Shown piece after piece: positions 1 to 7,035 of a stretch of 15,132 nt of DNA. The notes below the pieces were generated by a model. The model did no database searches. It was not told where the DNA came from and saw only the letters and a list, made by a program, of their open reading frames with translations. Numbering within the stretch: the stretch's first letter is position 1; each line of letters begins with the position of its first letter. Both the position numbers and the translations under genes were made by a program. This stretch comes from Pseudomonadota bacterium (GTDB lineage: Bacteria; Pseudomonadota; Alphaproteobacteria; Sphingomonadales; Sphingomonadaceae). The DNA is taken from contig JAFABD010000134.1 in NCBI GenBank assembly GCA_023426225.1, forward strand, positions 1 through 15,132, given 5' to 3'.

Positions 1-1074
1 CCATTCGACCGTGTTGGGCAGCATCGCCCAAAAGACGATGTGCATCCCGATCAGCAGCAGTTGCGCTGCGGCAAGGAACAGCCGCATCTCGCCGACGCGC
101 TGCGCCGGCACCACGGCAAAGCCCGCCAGGATCAGCATCAGCGGCACCGCGACGAGCATCCACGTCGCGCGCCCGCCCGCGCGGCGACAGACCAGCGTCC
201 ACACCGGCACCGCCAGCGCCGCGACCAGCCCCATCGTCGCAAGCGCCCCCTGCCCCGCCGCCTCGTCGCCCAGCGCGTATTTGAAGTAATAGAGCACCGA
301 TTTGGACAGAAAGGTCGCCGCGACGATCACCGCCACCATCGCGGCGTTGAGCGCGACAAAGGCACGGTTGCCCGCCAGCGCCGCGAACGTCGCGCGCAGC
401 GACGGCGCCCCTCCCGCCGCCGGCTCGGCCGCGTCCTCGGCGGGGACGCGCTCGCGCACGCCGCGCGCCACCGCGATCAGGATCAGCGTTCCGGCGACCG
501 CGAACAGCATCGCCGCTGCGGCATAGGCGGGGGCGCCGCCGCTGCCGGTCAGCCATCGGCCGATCGGCACCGTGCCCAGGCTCACCGTCACCATCGCTGC
601 GGTGCCGAACGCCATCCGCATCCCGGCGATCAGCGCGCGGTCGCCGCTGTCGCCGCTCACGCGCGCGGTCATCGCCAGATAGGGGATGTTGACCGCGGCA
701 TAGGCGGTGCGGAACATCAGGTGCGTCGCGAACACGACGATCCCCGCCGCGCTCCCCGCCCAGCCGGGGGGCAGATAGGCAAGCGCAAAGCTCAGCCCCA
801 GCGGCGCGGCGCCGATCATCAGATAGCGGCGATAGCCCCCGTCGCGGTGCCGGTCGGCCCACACCCCCACCGCCAGGCTCGCGACGCCGTCGAGCACCAG
901 CGCGGCCATATAGGTCAGCGACGCCCATCCCACCGCCAGCCCCAGCGCTTCGGTGTAATAGAACAGCAGGAACAGCATCGCGCTCTGCCAGTAGAGGTTG
1001 AACGCAAAGTCGCCGAACGCGAACAGCACCAGCGCCGCGCGCGGGGTGCGCGGGGTGCGCGGGGCGTCGCTCAT
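1..1074 (-). CDS. GPH-family (MelB-like) MFS sugar transporter, 3' end cut by the window
   Basis: Reading the minus strand from the ATG at 1074 gives 358 codons without a stop to the window edge, so the C-terminus is missing. The product is a polytopic inner-membrane protein with many hydrophobic segments (for example residues 14-40, 51-70, 109-127, 155-170, 184-203, 239-256 and 303-322). The motif NIPYLAMTARVSGDSGDR at 129-146 and the C-terminal AMLPNTVEW match the glycoside-pentoside-hexuronide:cation symporter family, whose typical forms are IPYxAL...DxxER and LPDTVEYGE. A loop with DRHRDGGYRRYL at 74-85 is the usual cytoplasmic loop 2-3. Members import sugars or sugar conjugates with H+ or Na+; the substrate cannot be read here. 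The gene runs away from the T3SS neighbourhood and is probably an unrelated chromosomal flank. The ribosome site upstream is weak (GGCGGCG), so the start is likely but not certain. Confidence 0.85.
   Translation of the reverse strand, partial: MSDAPRTPRTPRAALVLFAFGDFAFNLYWQSAMLFLLFYYTEALGLAVGWASLTYMAALVLDGVASLAVGVWADRHRDGGYRRYLMIGAAPLGLSFALAYLPPGWAGSAAGIVVFATHLMFRTAYAAVNIPYLAMTARVSGDSGDRALIAGMRMAFGTAAMVTVSLGTVPIGRWLTGSGGAPAYAAAAMLFAVAGTLILIAVARGVRERVPAEDAAEPAAGGAPSLRATFAALAGNRAFVALNAAMVAVIVAATFLSKSVLYYFKYALGDEAAGQGALATMGLVAALAVPVWTLVCRRAGGRATWMLVAVPLMLILAGFAVVPAQRVGEMRLFLAAAQLLLIGMHIVFWAMLPNTVEW
1041..1064. repeat. 9-bp tandem repeat, 2.7 copies, inside the transporter N-terminus
   Basis: GCGGGGTGC is repeated at 1041-1049 and 1050-1058, followed by a partial copy at 1059-1064. 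In the minus-strand protein it encodes a PRTPRTPR stretch at residues 5-12, just before the first membrane segment. The unit is a multiple of three, so copy-number change would keep the frame. Confidence 0.8.
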
Positions 1075-1189
1075 CGCGCCGCCACGCCAGGAATCGGGGC
1101 ATGGACCGCGCGTTGCTGCGAACGACGGCGATCGGCACCGGAACGGCACGAAATGGCGATGATTTTGCTCCCGAAACCCTGTTTCCGCC

Positions 1190-1213
1190 GGCGAACGACG
1201 TCTTTCGTCCGCC
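1190..1213. repeat. Imperfect inverted repeat upstream of the LysM hydrolase
   Basis: GGCGAACGA at 1190-1198 pairs with TCGTCCGCC at 1205-1213 with one mismatch and a 6-nt loop. There is no following T-run, so it is not a clear terminator. It could be an operator or chance in GC-rich DNA. Confidence 0.3.
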
Positions 1214-1278
1214 CATTGAGCCCATGATGACCGCCGCAGCACGACGTGGCAACCGCGCCGGCCACACCCTCAGAACAC

Positions 1279-1293
1279 CCCTAAACGATTCGT
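1279..1293 (+). promoter_or_regulatory. Shared upstream element, copy 1 (CCCTAAACGATTCGT)
   Basis: CCCTAAACGATTCGT lies 87 bp upstream of the LysM hydrolase ATG and is preceded by one further C. Copy 2 (3516-3530) matches 14 of 15 positions. Copy 3 (15039-15053) shares CCCTAA and part of the rest. All three are in non-coding DNA in front of genes of this locus, which suggests a binding site for a common regulator or part of a promoter. It does not resemble the PIP box, the HrpL box or the rhizobial tts box. Confidence 0.5.
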
Positions 1294-1365
1294 GGAGAGA
1301 CAGCGCCACGCCCCCGTGCCACCCCTGCCCGACCATTCAGGACAGGAACGGCCAGGGAGGCAGCA

Positions 1366-2697
1366 ATGGTCCAGTCGGTTTCGGCAATCCGCAACGCGCC
1401 GCTCGGCGGGGGTGACGGCGTCGGCGCCCGCTACACCATCGCGCGGGGTGACACCTTGTCCGACATCGCGGCCCGGCACGGCGTATCGCTTCAGGCGCTC
1501 ATCGCCGCAAATCCGCAAATCTCCAACCCGAACCGTATCTTCGTCGGTCAGACGATCGCATTGCCGGTCGGCGGCGGGCATGCCGCCGGGAGCAGCTACA
1601 CCGTCCAGCACGGCGATACGCTGTCGGGGATCGCCGCGCGCTTCGGCCTCGACTGGCGCAGCCTTGCGCTGGATAACGGGATCGCCAACCCGGGGCTGAT
1701 CTTTCCCGGGCAGACGCTGCGCCTCGGCCAGCATCATCGGTCACCGGGCGCCGCCGCCCCCGACGCGATCGGAGCCACCACCGCAGCGGGCAACAGCCGC
1801 AACCCGGCCGACATCGCGCGCCAGTATCTGGGGCGCAACGCCGCCGAACTGCGCGGCGACCGCAGCGACAATCTGCCGATGAATCCGAATGTTCCGGCGA
1901 CGGTCTGCTGCGCCAATTTCGTTTCGGCGGTGCTGACCGAGGCAGGCCAGCTCCCGGGGCGACTGCACACCGATTCGGTCGCCCAGCTCGACCGGACGCT
2001 GCGCGGGCAGGGCTGGCACGAAGTCAGCGCGGCCGCGGCACGCCCCGGCGATGTCGTCATCATCCAGGGCGGCGGCGTCTCGCATACCGTGCTCTATGCT
2101 GGCGACGGCCGGACGATCGGATCGAACAACCGTAACCCCGACAGGACGCAGAAAGTCACCTATGGCACTCTGTCGTGGGCGGTCTCCCATGGGGCGAAAA
2201 TCCTGCGTGCGCCCGACAGCGTACGCGGCGGCGATGCGGCGGCCGGCGCCGCGCCTGCACGGGCCGCCGGCCGCACAGCAGAGACGCGCGCGGGCCGCAT
2301 CGATCAGGCGATGGCCTTTTTCCAGGGCGCCGGATGGAGCCGCGCCCAGGCAGCGGGAATCGTCGCCAATCTCGATGCCGAAAGCGGGATGGAACCGGGC
2401 ATCCGCCAGATCGGCGGCGGCCCCGGCTTCGGCCTGGCGCAGTGGGAAGGGCCGCGCCAGGCCGATTTCGCGCGCTGGGCGGGGCACGACATCCGCAGCG
2501 CCACATTCGAGGAGCAGCTCCGCTTCGTGCAGCACGAGTTGACCACCAGCGAACGCGGTGCGGGCGAGCGGCTGCGCGGTGCCACCAACGCCGGCGACGC
2601 GGCCGCGATCGTCTGCCGCTATTACGAGCGTCCGGCCGACATCGTCGGTGATTCCGCGCATCGCGCCCAGCTGGCCAACAGCATCTTCCAGCGCTGA
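1366..2697 (+). CDS. LysM / papain-like (NlpC/P60-type) / phage-tail-lysozyme-type peptidoglycan hydrolase
   Basis: A 443-residue protein with three kinds of cell-wall module. Two LysM repeats (about 23-67 and 78-120, each with a Y-T-[IV]-x-x-GDTLSxIA core) bind peptidoglycan glycan. A papain-like amidase/endopeptidase region follows at about 145-285, with a candidate catalytic Cys in ATVCCANFVSAVL (181/182) and His240 in GVSHTVLYAG. Residues about 311-441 resemble the phage tail lysozyme domain: IVANLDAESGM with probable catalytic Glu339, FGLAQW at 355-360 and YERPAD at 420-425. The N-terminus (MVQSVSAIRNAPLGGGDG) is not a Sec signal peptide, so export would need another route. The T3SS itself is an attractive one, but this is inference. 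The start is supported by AGGGAGG 5 nt before the ATG. The TGA overlaps the next start (TGATG). The shared element upstream suggests co-regulation with the injectisome. The enzyme classes are fairly sure; the biological role (assembly factor, effector or lysin) is open. Confidence 0.85.
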   Translation: MVQSVSAIRNAPLGGGDGVGARYTIARGDTLSDIAARHGVSLQALIAANPQISNPNRIFVGQTIALPVGGGHAAGSSYTVQHGDTLSGIAARFGLDWRSLALDNGIANPGLIFPGQTLRLGQHHRSPGAAAPDAIGATTAAGNSRNPADIARQYLGRNAAELRGDRSDNLPMNPNVPATVCCANFVSAVLTEAGQLPGRLHTDSVAQLDRTLRGQGWHEVSAAAARPGDVVIIQGGGVSHTVLYAGDGRTIGSNNRNPDRTQKVTYGTLSWAVSHGAKILRAPDSVRGGDAAAGAAPARAAGRTAETRAGRIDQAMAFFQGAGWSRAQAAGIVANLDAESGMEPGIRQIGGGPGFGLAQWEGPRQADFARWAGHDIRSATFEEQLRFVQHELTTSERGAGERLRGATNAGDAAAIVCRYYERPADIVGDSAHRAQLANSIFQR

Positions 2698-3035
2698 TGG
2701 TGCCGATGATGACGACGTTGCCGATGCTCGTCGCCATGCTGCTCGGCAGCACGACGACACCCGCGACCTGCGCGTTCGACGTGGCAGCGCCTGAACCGTG
2801 CACGATCGACATCCGCGTCGACGCCGAGGGTATCACCCACTTCGAGGCGGTCGGCCGCGGCGGGCACCGCGTCCGCTTCACGGGACGACGGGCCGACGGC
2901 TGGTGGTCGGGCGCGCTCGATGACGCGCCCGCAATGGGTTATGAGCGCAATCGCGGCAATGTCGTCTTTGCGACGCAGGCGCTCGACCGCAGCTTTCAAT
3001 ACTGGACCGCCGGCAACGCGCACGGCCGCTACTGA
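2697..3035 (+). CDS. Small exported protein overlapping the hydrolase gene; candidate hydrolase inhibitor/immunity partner
   Basis: This 112-residue ORF starts inside the stop codon of the LysM hydrolase (TGATG), so translation is probably coupled. ATG codons at residues 4 and 5 are alternative starts. The N-terminus MVPMMTTLPMLVAMLLGSTT, followed by TPATCA, looks like a Sec signal peptide with cleavage near residue 26. A lipoprotein reading at Cys25 is possible, but the preceding residues are a poor lipobox. The mature part is small and beta-rich in appearance, with CTIDIRVDAEG at 35-45, tryptophans W69-W70 and a GYERNRGNVVF segment at 81-91. I do not recognise a named family. The arrangement of a wall hydrolase followed by a tiny coupled periplasmic protein is typical of enzyme-inhibitor or effector-immunity pairs. 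That role is inferred from context only. Confidence 0.7.
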   Translation: MVPMMTTLPMLVAMLLGSTTTPATCAFDVAAPEPCTIDIRVDAEGITHFEAVGRGGHRVRFTGRRADGWWSGALDDAPAMGYERNRGNVVFATQALDRSFQYWTAGNAHGRY

Positions 3036-3047
3036 ACCGGCCGGCGA

Positions 3048-3464
3048 TCAGGGAAAGATCGTGAGCGGCGCGCCATATCTTGCCGGCCAATCCGCCCAGA
3101 CCATGTCAGTAGGCCCGACCGCATGGTCGACCAGCCGCCACCGCTCGCCATCGCGGCGGAGCAGCGCGACACACAGGCGCGACACCATCCCCTCGGCCTC
3201 TGCGCCGGCCAGCGGCGTGCCGGCATAGCGGATCGGCCCGCCGCCGGGATCCTGCATCTCCGCCATCAGGAACAGCCAGTCGCCGTCACGCGTCAGCCGC
3301 TCGACACGAAACCGCACAGGGCGACCGAGCCGACGGACCACAGGGGCGCGGACCATGTCCAGCACCGCCGCTCGTTCGGCCGCGGTAAGCGGCGCCTGCG
3401 CCTCACCGGGAGCTGCCGCGCCCGAAACCGCACCGATCATCGTCATCGCCACGATCGCAGCCAT
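3048..3464 (-). CDS. Exported conserved hypothetical protein
   Basis: A 138-residue protein, convergent with the preceding gene (12 nt between stop codons). An excellent ribosome site (AAGGGAGGTG, 3 nt before ATG) fixes the start at 3464, although the frame stays open further upstream. Residues 1-22 (MAAIVAMTMIGAVSGAAAPGEA) form a likely signal peptide, placing the protein in the periplasm or outside. The mature domain reads LTAAERAAVLDMVRAPV, then GRPVRFRVERL, GDWLFLMAEMQ, ALLRRDGERWRLVDHAVGPTDMVW and a terminal IFP. This pattern recalls small exported hypotheticals common in proteobacteria, which have an SnoaL/NTF2-like or beta-sheet look (GEWRVV plus GPTDxxW). I know of no experimentally assigned function. 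Its location between T3SS-associated genes may or may not be meaningful. It lacks Cys pairs and catalytic motifs that I can identify. Confidence 0.75.
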   Translation of the reverse strand: MAAIVAMTMIGAVSGAAAPGEAQAPLTAAERAAVLDMVRAPVVRRLGRPVRFRVERLTRDGDWLFLMAEMQDPGGGPIRYAGTPLAGAEAEGMVSRLCVALLRRDGERWRLVDHAVGPTDMVWADWPARYGAPLTIFP

Positions 3465-3598
3465 CGTCACCTCCCTTGCCGGAACGCGGAGGATACGCGC
3501 CGCCCCCGCGTCTTTCCCTAAGCGATTCGTTGATCGCGACCGATGCGACGATCGGCTATGCCGCCAGTGATGTCGCAACGCCTCGACGAAAGCCTGTC
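3465..3598. promoter_or_regulatory. Divergent promoter region with the shared element
   Basis: This 134-bp stretch separates the divergent starts at 3464 (minus) and 3599 (plus). It carries the second copy of the shared element at 3516-3530. No standard -35/-10 pair was recognised. Confidence 0.45.
3516..3530 (+). promoter_or_regulatory. Shared upstream element, copy 2 (CCCTAAGCGATTCGT)
   Basis: CCCTAAGCGATTCGT lies 83 bp upstream of the ATG of the 140-residue ORF and differs from copy 1 at only one base (A to G). The same strand orientation and near-identical distance to the start codon as copy 1 argue for a functional site. The element also lies about 50 bp upstream of the minus-strand gene starting at 3464, but in the opposite orientation. 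Confidence 0.5.
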
Positions 3599-4021
3599 AT
3601 GATCGAATCGATCGCCTCCGCCCGCCTTCACGCTGCCACGCTTGGCGCTATCTCGCCCGGAGGGCCGACGAGTGTCACGACGACGATGGCCACGCTCACG
3701 GCGCGGATCGTCAGCAACATCGCCGGGGCGCTCGGCCGGGCGCCGTCGCACGCGCTCGAACGTTATGACATCGGTCGAGCCGCCGACACGCTGGCATCGT
3801 CGCTGGGCGCCGGCCCTGCCGACGCGGGCCGCATCGCGCGCGCCCTCGACGACTTTGCCAGCGAGATCGCTTCGCTGGTGGCGGCCCGTCCCGACAGCGC
3901 CACCGTGTCCGCAATCGGCGCCGTCCTTTCGTCCGAGGGCGGCAACGCGTCGAGTGTCGACGCCGCCGTCGGTGCAATCGAAGGCGTGACCGAGAAGCTT
4001 CACAGCGGCGCGCTCGGCTGA
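3599..4021 (+). CDS. Unknown 140-residue protein in the T3SS locus, candidate secreted substrate
   Basis: I do not recognise this protein. It has no signal peptide, no membrane segment and no Cys. It is rich in Ala, Ser, Gly and Thr and looks mostly helical, with ITS-type polar residues early (MIESIASARLHAATLGAISP) and helices around 30-48, 57-70, 74-96 and 117-136. Such composition with a Ser/Thr/Ala-rich N-terminus is common in type III secreted proteins and small secretion accessory proteins. ATG at 3599 is the most plausible start; the frame is open upstream to 3476, but that part is basic and Pro-rich. The ribosome site is weak (ACGAAAG). It converges on the end of the sctP gene with 30 nt between stop codons. 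Copy 2 of the shared element stands 83 bp upstream. It could be a substrate, a chaperone or a regulator. The coding status itself is likely but not certain. Confidence 0.6.
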   Translation: MIESIASARLHAATLGAISPGGPTSVTTTMATLTARIVSNIAGALGRAPSHALERYDIGRAADTLASSLGAGPADAGRIARALDDFASEIASLVAARPDSATVSAIGAVLSSEGGNASSVDAAVGAIEGVTEKLHSGALG

Positions 4022-4051
4022 CCGCAAACGGCCGCAGCACCGCCGCTATTG

Positions 4052-4645
4052 CTATTCATTCGCACATTTCCCGGTTACGGTCGGGTCGCAATCGGCGTCC
4101 GCACGCACGCGGATGCGGCCGGGTCGAAGTGCACGCCGCGCCAGATGTTCCGTCAGTTCCCCTGCCCATTGCGCGGCAACCGTAGGCGGCACTGCCGATT
4201 GCGACAGCAGGGTCACGTGCACCTGACCGGCTGCGTCACGCCCCAGCACCGCGCCGGAAACGCGATAGCCGCCGGCGGGAAACGACATCGTCACTTCGGC
4301 GTCGGCCCCATGCTGCGTCAGTTCGGCAATCGCCGCGGCAATGCGGTCAAAGGCTGCCATTTGCACCTCGTCTGGCGCAGCCGGTGGCGGTGACGCGAGG
4401 ACCGTCGCGCTCGACGCGCGCATGGCAGGCGGCATCGGGCAGCCTGTCGCCGTTGCGGAGCCGTCGTCGCGGAGCTCACGCGGGCGAGGCGACCGCCCGC
4501 CGGACCGGCCCAGCGCATCGGCAAAGGCGCGGTGCTGCGCGGCCAGAGTGGGGGCTGGTACCGTGCGGGGCTCGCGCTGCTCCGGACGCGCCGTCCCGGT
4601 GGCGGCCGAACGCACGCGCCCGGCGGCGGGCGCGTCGTGCATCAT
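4052..4645 (-). CDS. sctP: Probable T3SS needle-length regulator / substrate switch SctP (HpaP/YscP-like)
   Basis: A 197-residue protein, last in the injectisome operon, whose ATG overlaps the SctO stop (ATGA). The first ~95 residues are low-complexity and rich in Pro, Ala and Arg. The last ~100 form a compact domain with a helix (QMAAFDRIAAAIAELT, 96-110) and strands AEVTMSFPAGGYRVSGAVLG and GQVHVTLLSQS, then a helix and RIRVRA. A disordered N-terminus with a C-terminal globular switch domain is the usual plan of SctP/FliK proteins, which measure the needle and change export specificity through SctU. The position after sctO fits Ysc (N-O-P) order. It is short compared with Ysc rulers and closer in size to HpaP. 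Sequence identity in this family is very low, so the call rests on position and architecture. Confidence 0.6.
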   Translation of the reverse strand: MMHDAPAAGRVRSAATGTARPEQREPRTVPAPTLAAQHRAFADALGRSGGRSPRPRELRDDGSATATGCPMPPAMRASSATVLASPPPAAPDEVQMAAFDRIAAAIAELTQHGADAEVTMSFPAGGYRVSGAVLGRDAAGQVHVTLLSQSAVPPTVAAQWAGELTEHLARRALRPGRIRVRADADCDPTVTGKCANE

Positions 4646-5103
4646 GCGTCCGTCCCGGACCGCGCCATTCCGCGGGCGGGCGCGTCGGCCTCGGCCATGT
4701 CTTCGCGCCGCCGGGCTTCGACCCGCATCGCGGCGCGTCGATGCGCGGCAACCGCCTCGGTCCGCGTTTCGTGGCGGGCGACAGCACGCACCGCAGCGCC
4801 GTGCGTATCACACGCCAGATCGAGCCGCGCCGCTTCCTCGGCCAGCCGCGCCATCGCCGCCGCCTCGCGCGCGACGCTCTGGTCCCGCCACAGACGCGCC
4901 TGGATACAGGCCGGGCTGCCGACGAGCAGGCGCAGCGCCTCGGCCCGTTCCGCCGCCGAAACCGCAGCAGCCGCCCGCGCGGCATGTGCCGCCGCCTCGG
5001 CGGCCTCGCGCAGCCGACACGCCTCGGCCGCCTCGCGTGCCAGCCGCCGCTGCCGGATTTCCGCGATGCGCGTCAGCGCGGTCTGCATCGGATCACTGGC
5101 CAT
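4642..5103 (-). CDS. sctO: T3SS ATPase stalk protein SctO (YscO/HrpB7/FliJ-like)
   Basis: A 153-residue, Ala/Arg/Glu-rich protein that is almost entirely predicted coiled coil (heptad-like runs at about 8-60 and 72-140). This is the hallmark of the central stalk that sits in the pore of the SctN hexamer and links it to the SctV gate. It follows sctN directly, starting 11 nt before the ATPase stop. A good ribosome site (GAGGAG, 7 nt before ATG) supports the start at 5103 over the internal Met6. Stalk proteins share little sequence, so the assignment uses coiled-coil nature, size and the N-O-P gene order. Confidence 0.7.
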   Translation of the reverse strand: MASDPMQTALTRIAEIRQRRLAREAAEACRLREAAEAAAHAARAAAAVSAAERAEALRLLVGSPACIQARLWRDQSVAREAAAMARLAEEAARLDLACDTHGAAVRAVARHETRTEAVAAHRRAAMRVEARRREDMAEADAPARGMARSGTDA

Positions 5104-6421
5104 GGTTTCGCTCCTCGAAATTGCGCAGCCGCGCGATGCACTCGTTATGGGGGGTACGATCGTCGCGCGACTGGCGCAGAAAGGCCGCGATCGCCTCGCG
5201 TTCGGCCAGCGCACGATCGGCAAGAAGGTCCCGCCCCGGCGCATATTCGCCGATCTGCACCAGCAACTCGATCTCATCGAGTTTTGCTAGCATTGCGCGC
5301 AACCCAGCTGCCGCCCGCTGCTGCGCCGGGGTGGCGAGCCGCAGGAAGAGCCGCGACAGGCTGCCGAGCACGTCGATCGCGGGATAGTGGCCGCGAGCCG
5401 CCAACTTGCGCGACAACACGATGTGGCCGTCGAGCAGCGAGCGTACCTCCTCGCCGATCGGATCGCCTTCCTCGTCCTCGAGCAGCACCGTGTAGAGCGC
5501 CGTGATCGCCCCTGCTGCCCCGGTGCCGCTTCGTTCGAACAGCCGGGGAAGCTCGGCGAAAACCGAGGGCGGGAATCCCCGTCGCACCGCCGGCTCACCC
5601 GCCGCCAGTCCGATCTCGCGCAAGGCGCGCGCGAAACGCGTCACACTGTCCATCAGCAGCAGGACGTGGCGCCCCTCGTCGCGCAGCCCCTCGGCGATTG
5701 CAGTGGCGACATGCGCCGCGCGCACGCGTTCCATCGCCGGTCGGTCCGAGGTCGCGACGATCACGACCGATCGCGCCAGTCCGGTCTCGCCCAGCGTCTG
5801 CTCGATGAACTCGCGCACCTCGCGGCCGCGCTCGCCGATCATCGCGATCACGATCGCGTCGCAGTCGGCTTGGCGTGCCAGGTTGGCAAGCAACGTCGAC
5901 TTGCCGACCCCCGCGCTCGCAAAGATACCCACGCGCTGTCCGATCCCGATCGTCAACAGAGCGTCGATCGCCCGGATTCCGGTCTCCATGGGGGCGTCAA
6001 TCGGCCGGCGCGTCATCGGATTGGGCGAAGCGCCGTGGATCGGCCGGTCGGCACCGCGCCGCACGGGCCCCAGCCCGTCGAGCGACTGGAGCCGCGCATC
6101 AAGCACCCGCCCGAACATGTCGGGCCCATAGGGAGTACGGTCCTCCCCCGAGCGCAGGATGACGTCACTGTCCGCCGACAGCCCGCGCATTTCGCCAAGC
6201 GGCGTCAGGATCGCGCCGCCGTCGACCAGGCCGATCACCTCTGCCCACAACGTGAAGCCGGTCTGGGGGTCAACGATCTCACAACTTTCGCCGATTCGCG
6301 CACGCACGCCGGCGACGCGCAGCGTCGTGCCGAGCGCGCCGAGAATGCGACCATGCTGCTCGAACATGGGCGCTGTATCGAGTGCCCGAACGAGCGCCAG
6401 CGTGTCGTTGCCGATGCTCAT
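5093..6421 (-). CDS. sctN: T3SS ATPase SctN
   Basis: A 442-residue F1/V1-type hexameric ATPase that strips chaperones and unfolds substrates at the base of the injectisome. The Walker A loop is SAGVGKST at 169-176. IGERGREVREF at 195-205 and the Walker B strand HVLLLMDSVTRFARA at 252-266 (Asp258) follow. GFPPSVFAELPRLFER at 282-297 and EEGDPIGEEVRSLLDGHIVLSRKLA at 318-342 are strongly conserved in SctN/FliI. The C-terminal region (about 370-435) is the usual helical domain. Length is normal for the family. I prefer SctN over the flagellar paralogue FliI because of the secretin, SctD and lipoprotein SctJ genes in the same operon. The ATG overlaps the sctL stop as ATGA. Confidence 0.97.
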   Translation of the reverse strand: MSIGNDTLALVRALDTAPMFEQHGRILGALGTTLRVAGVRARIGESCEIVDPQTGFTLWAEVIGLVDGGAILTPLGEMRGLSADSDVILRSGEDRTPYGPDMFGRVLDARLQSLDGLGPVRRGADRPIHGASPNPMTRRPIDAPMETGIRAIDALLTIGIGQRVGIFASAGVGKSTLLANLARQADCDAIVIAMIGERGREVREFIEQTLGETGLARSVVIVATSDRPAMERVRAAHVATAIAEGLRDEGRHVLLLMDSVTRFARALREIGLAAGEPAVRRGFPPSVFAELPRLFERSGTGAAGAITALYTVLLEDEEGDPIGEEVRSLLDGHIVLSRKLAARGHYPAIDVLGSLSRLFLRLATPAQQRAAAGLRAMLAKLDEIELLVQIGEYAPGRDLLADRALAEREAIAAFLRQSRDDRTPHNECIARLRNFEERNHGQ

Positions 6422-7035
6422 GCCGTGTCCTCCCCGCCCTCGTCAGCGCGTGCGACGCCCCAGCGCCGCGCCAACGCATCGAGTTGCACCGAAAGGCTGG
6501 CGATGACCTGCCCGGCCGCCGTTCGCAGGACGCAATCGTGCTGGCCGAGCGTGGTATCGGCCTGCACCGTCACATCCTCGCACCGTTCCAGCCGGCGCGC
6601 GATGGCGGCGGCGAGCGACGGCGCCACGAACAGGCGAACGGGCGCCGCCTCGGGCAGTCGCGCCAGCGTCTGGTCGACGATGCCCGCGACAATGCGTTCG
6701 TCCTCCAGCGTACCGACGATCGCGCGCAATGCCGCCAGTGCCGCCGCGGCAATGTCGGCGCGACGGGCAGCTTCATGCGCGTCGATTGCCTCGGCAAAGG
6801 CAACGATCCGATCGGCGAGCAATGCGTCGACCGCCGCCGCCGCCTCGGCCAGCCCCTCGGCACGGGCGTCATCGCGCGCGCTCGCGACTTCTGCCTCGGC
6901 GCGGGCGCGGATCGCCTGCGCGGCCTGGAGCAGCGCCACGGCGTCGGTGAACGCCACGCGCTCGGACGCGGGAATGACGGCACTTCGGCTCGCGAGCAGT
7001 CGGCCCTCCCCGGCCATCACGAGATGGTAGTTCAT
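6418..7035 (-). CDS. sctL: T3SS ATPase stator SctL (HrpE/YscL/FliH-like)
   Basis: A 205-residue protein linking the ATPase SctN to the cytoplasmic sorting platform. After a short N-terminal part come long Ala/Glu/Arg-rich helices (about 27-125), and then a C-terminal domain with VRLFVAPSLAAAIARRL at 133-149, VTVQADTTLGQHDCVLRT at 155-172 and IASLSVQLDALARRW at 178-192. These segments match the conserved end of the HrpE/YscL/FliH family. The start at 7035 is chosen because its ATG overlaps the sctK stop (ATGA) and because upstream in-frame sequence overlaps sctK coding. Confidence 0.88.
   Translation of the reverse strand: MNYHLVMAGEGRLLASRSAVIPASERVAFTDAVALLQAAQAIRARAEAEVASARDDARAEGLAEAAAAVDALLADRIVAFAEAIDAHEAARRADIAAAALAALRAIVGTLEDERIVAGIVDQTLARLPEAAPVRLFVAPSLAAAIARRLERCEDVTVQADTTLGQHDCVLRTAAGQVIASLSVQLDALARRWGVARADEGGEDTA

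Larger units (their letters stand above)
1075..1365. other. Divergent intergenic region between transporter and LysM hydrolase
   Basis: This 291-bp stretch separates divergent start codons. I find no supportable gene in it. It contains an imperfect inverted repeat at 1190-1213 (9-bp arms with one mismatch, 6-nt loop), a small GAAAC/GTTTC palindrome at 1173-1185 and, at 1279-1293, the element shared with two other upstream regions of this window. No confident sigma-70 -35/-10 pair was recognised for either gene. Confidence 0.6.

Noticed and set aside
40..1227. A 395-codon plus-strand frame at the left end
   Set aside because: It is the antisense shadow of the MFS transporter, with His/Arg/Gln-rich nonsense composition. 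The minus strand gives a clear GPH transporter.
1338..1365. GGAAC words near 1141, 1341 and 3481 as EcfG general-stress promoters
   Set aside because: None has a CGTT-like -10 at 16-17 nt spacing.
4022..4051. Bidirectional terminator between the convergent stops of the orphan ORF and sctP
   Set aside because: Only short GCGGC/GCCGC words and no T-run; too weak to call.
5387..7030. A 547-codon plus-strand frame antisense to sctN and sctL
   Set aside because: Low-complexity Arg/Ser/Ala-rich sequence overlapping two well-supported genes.
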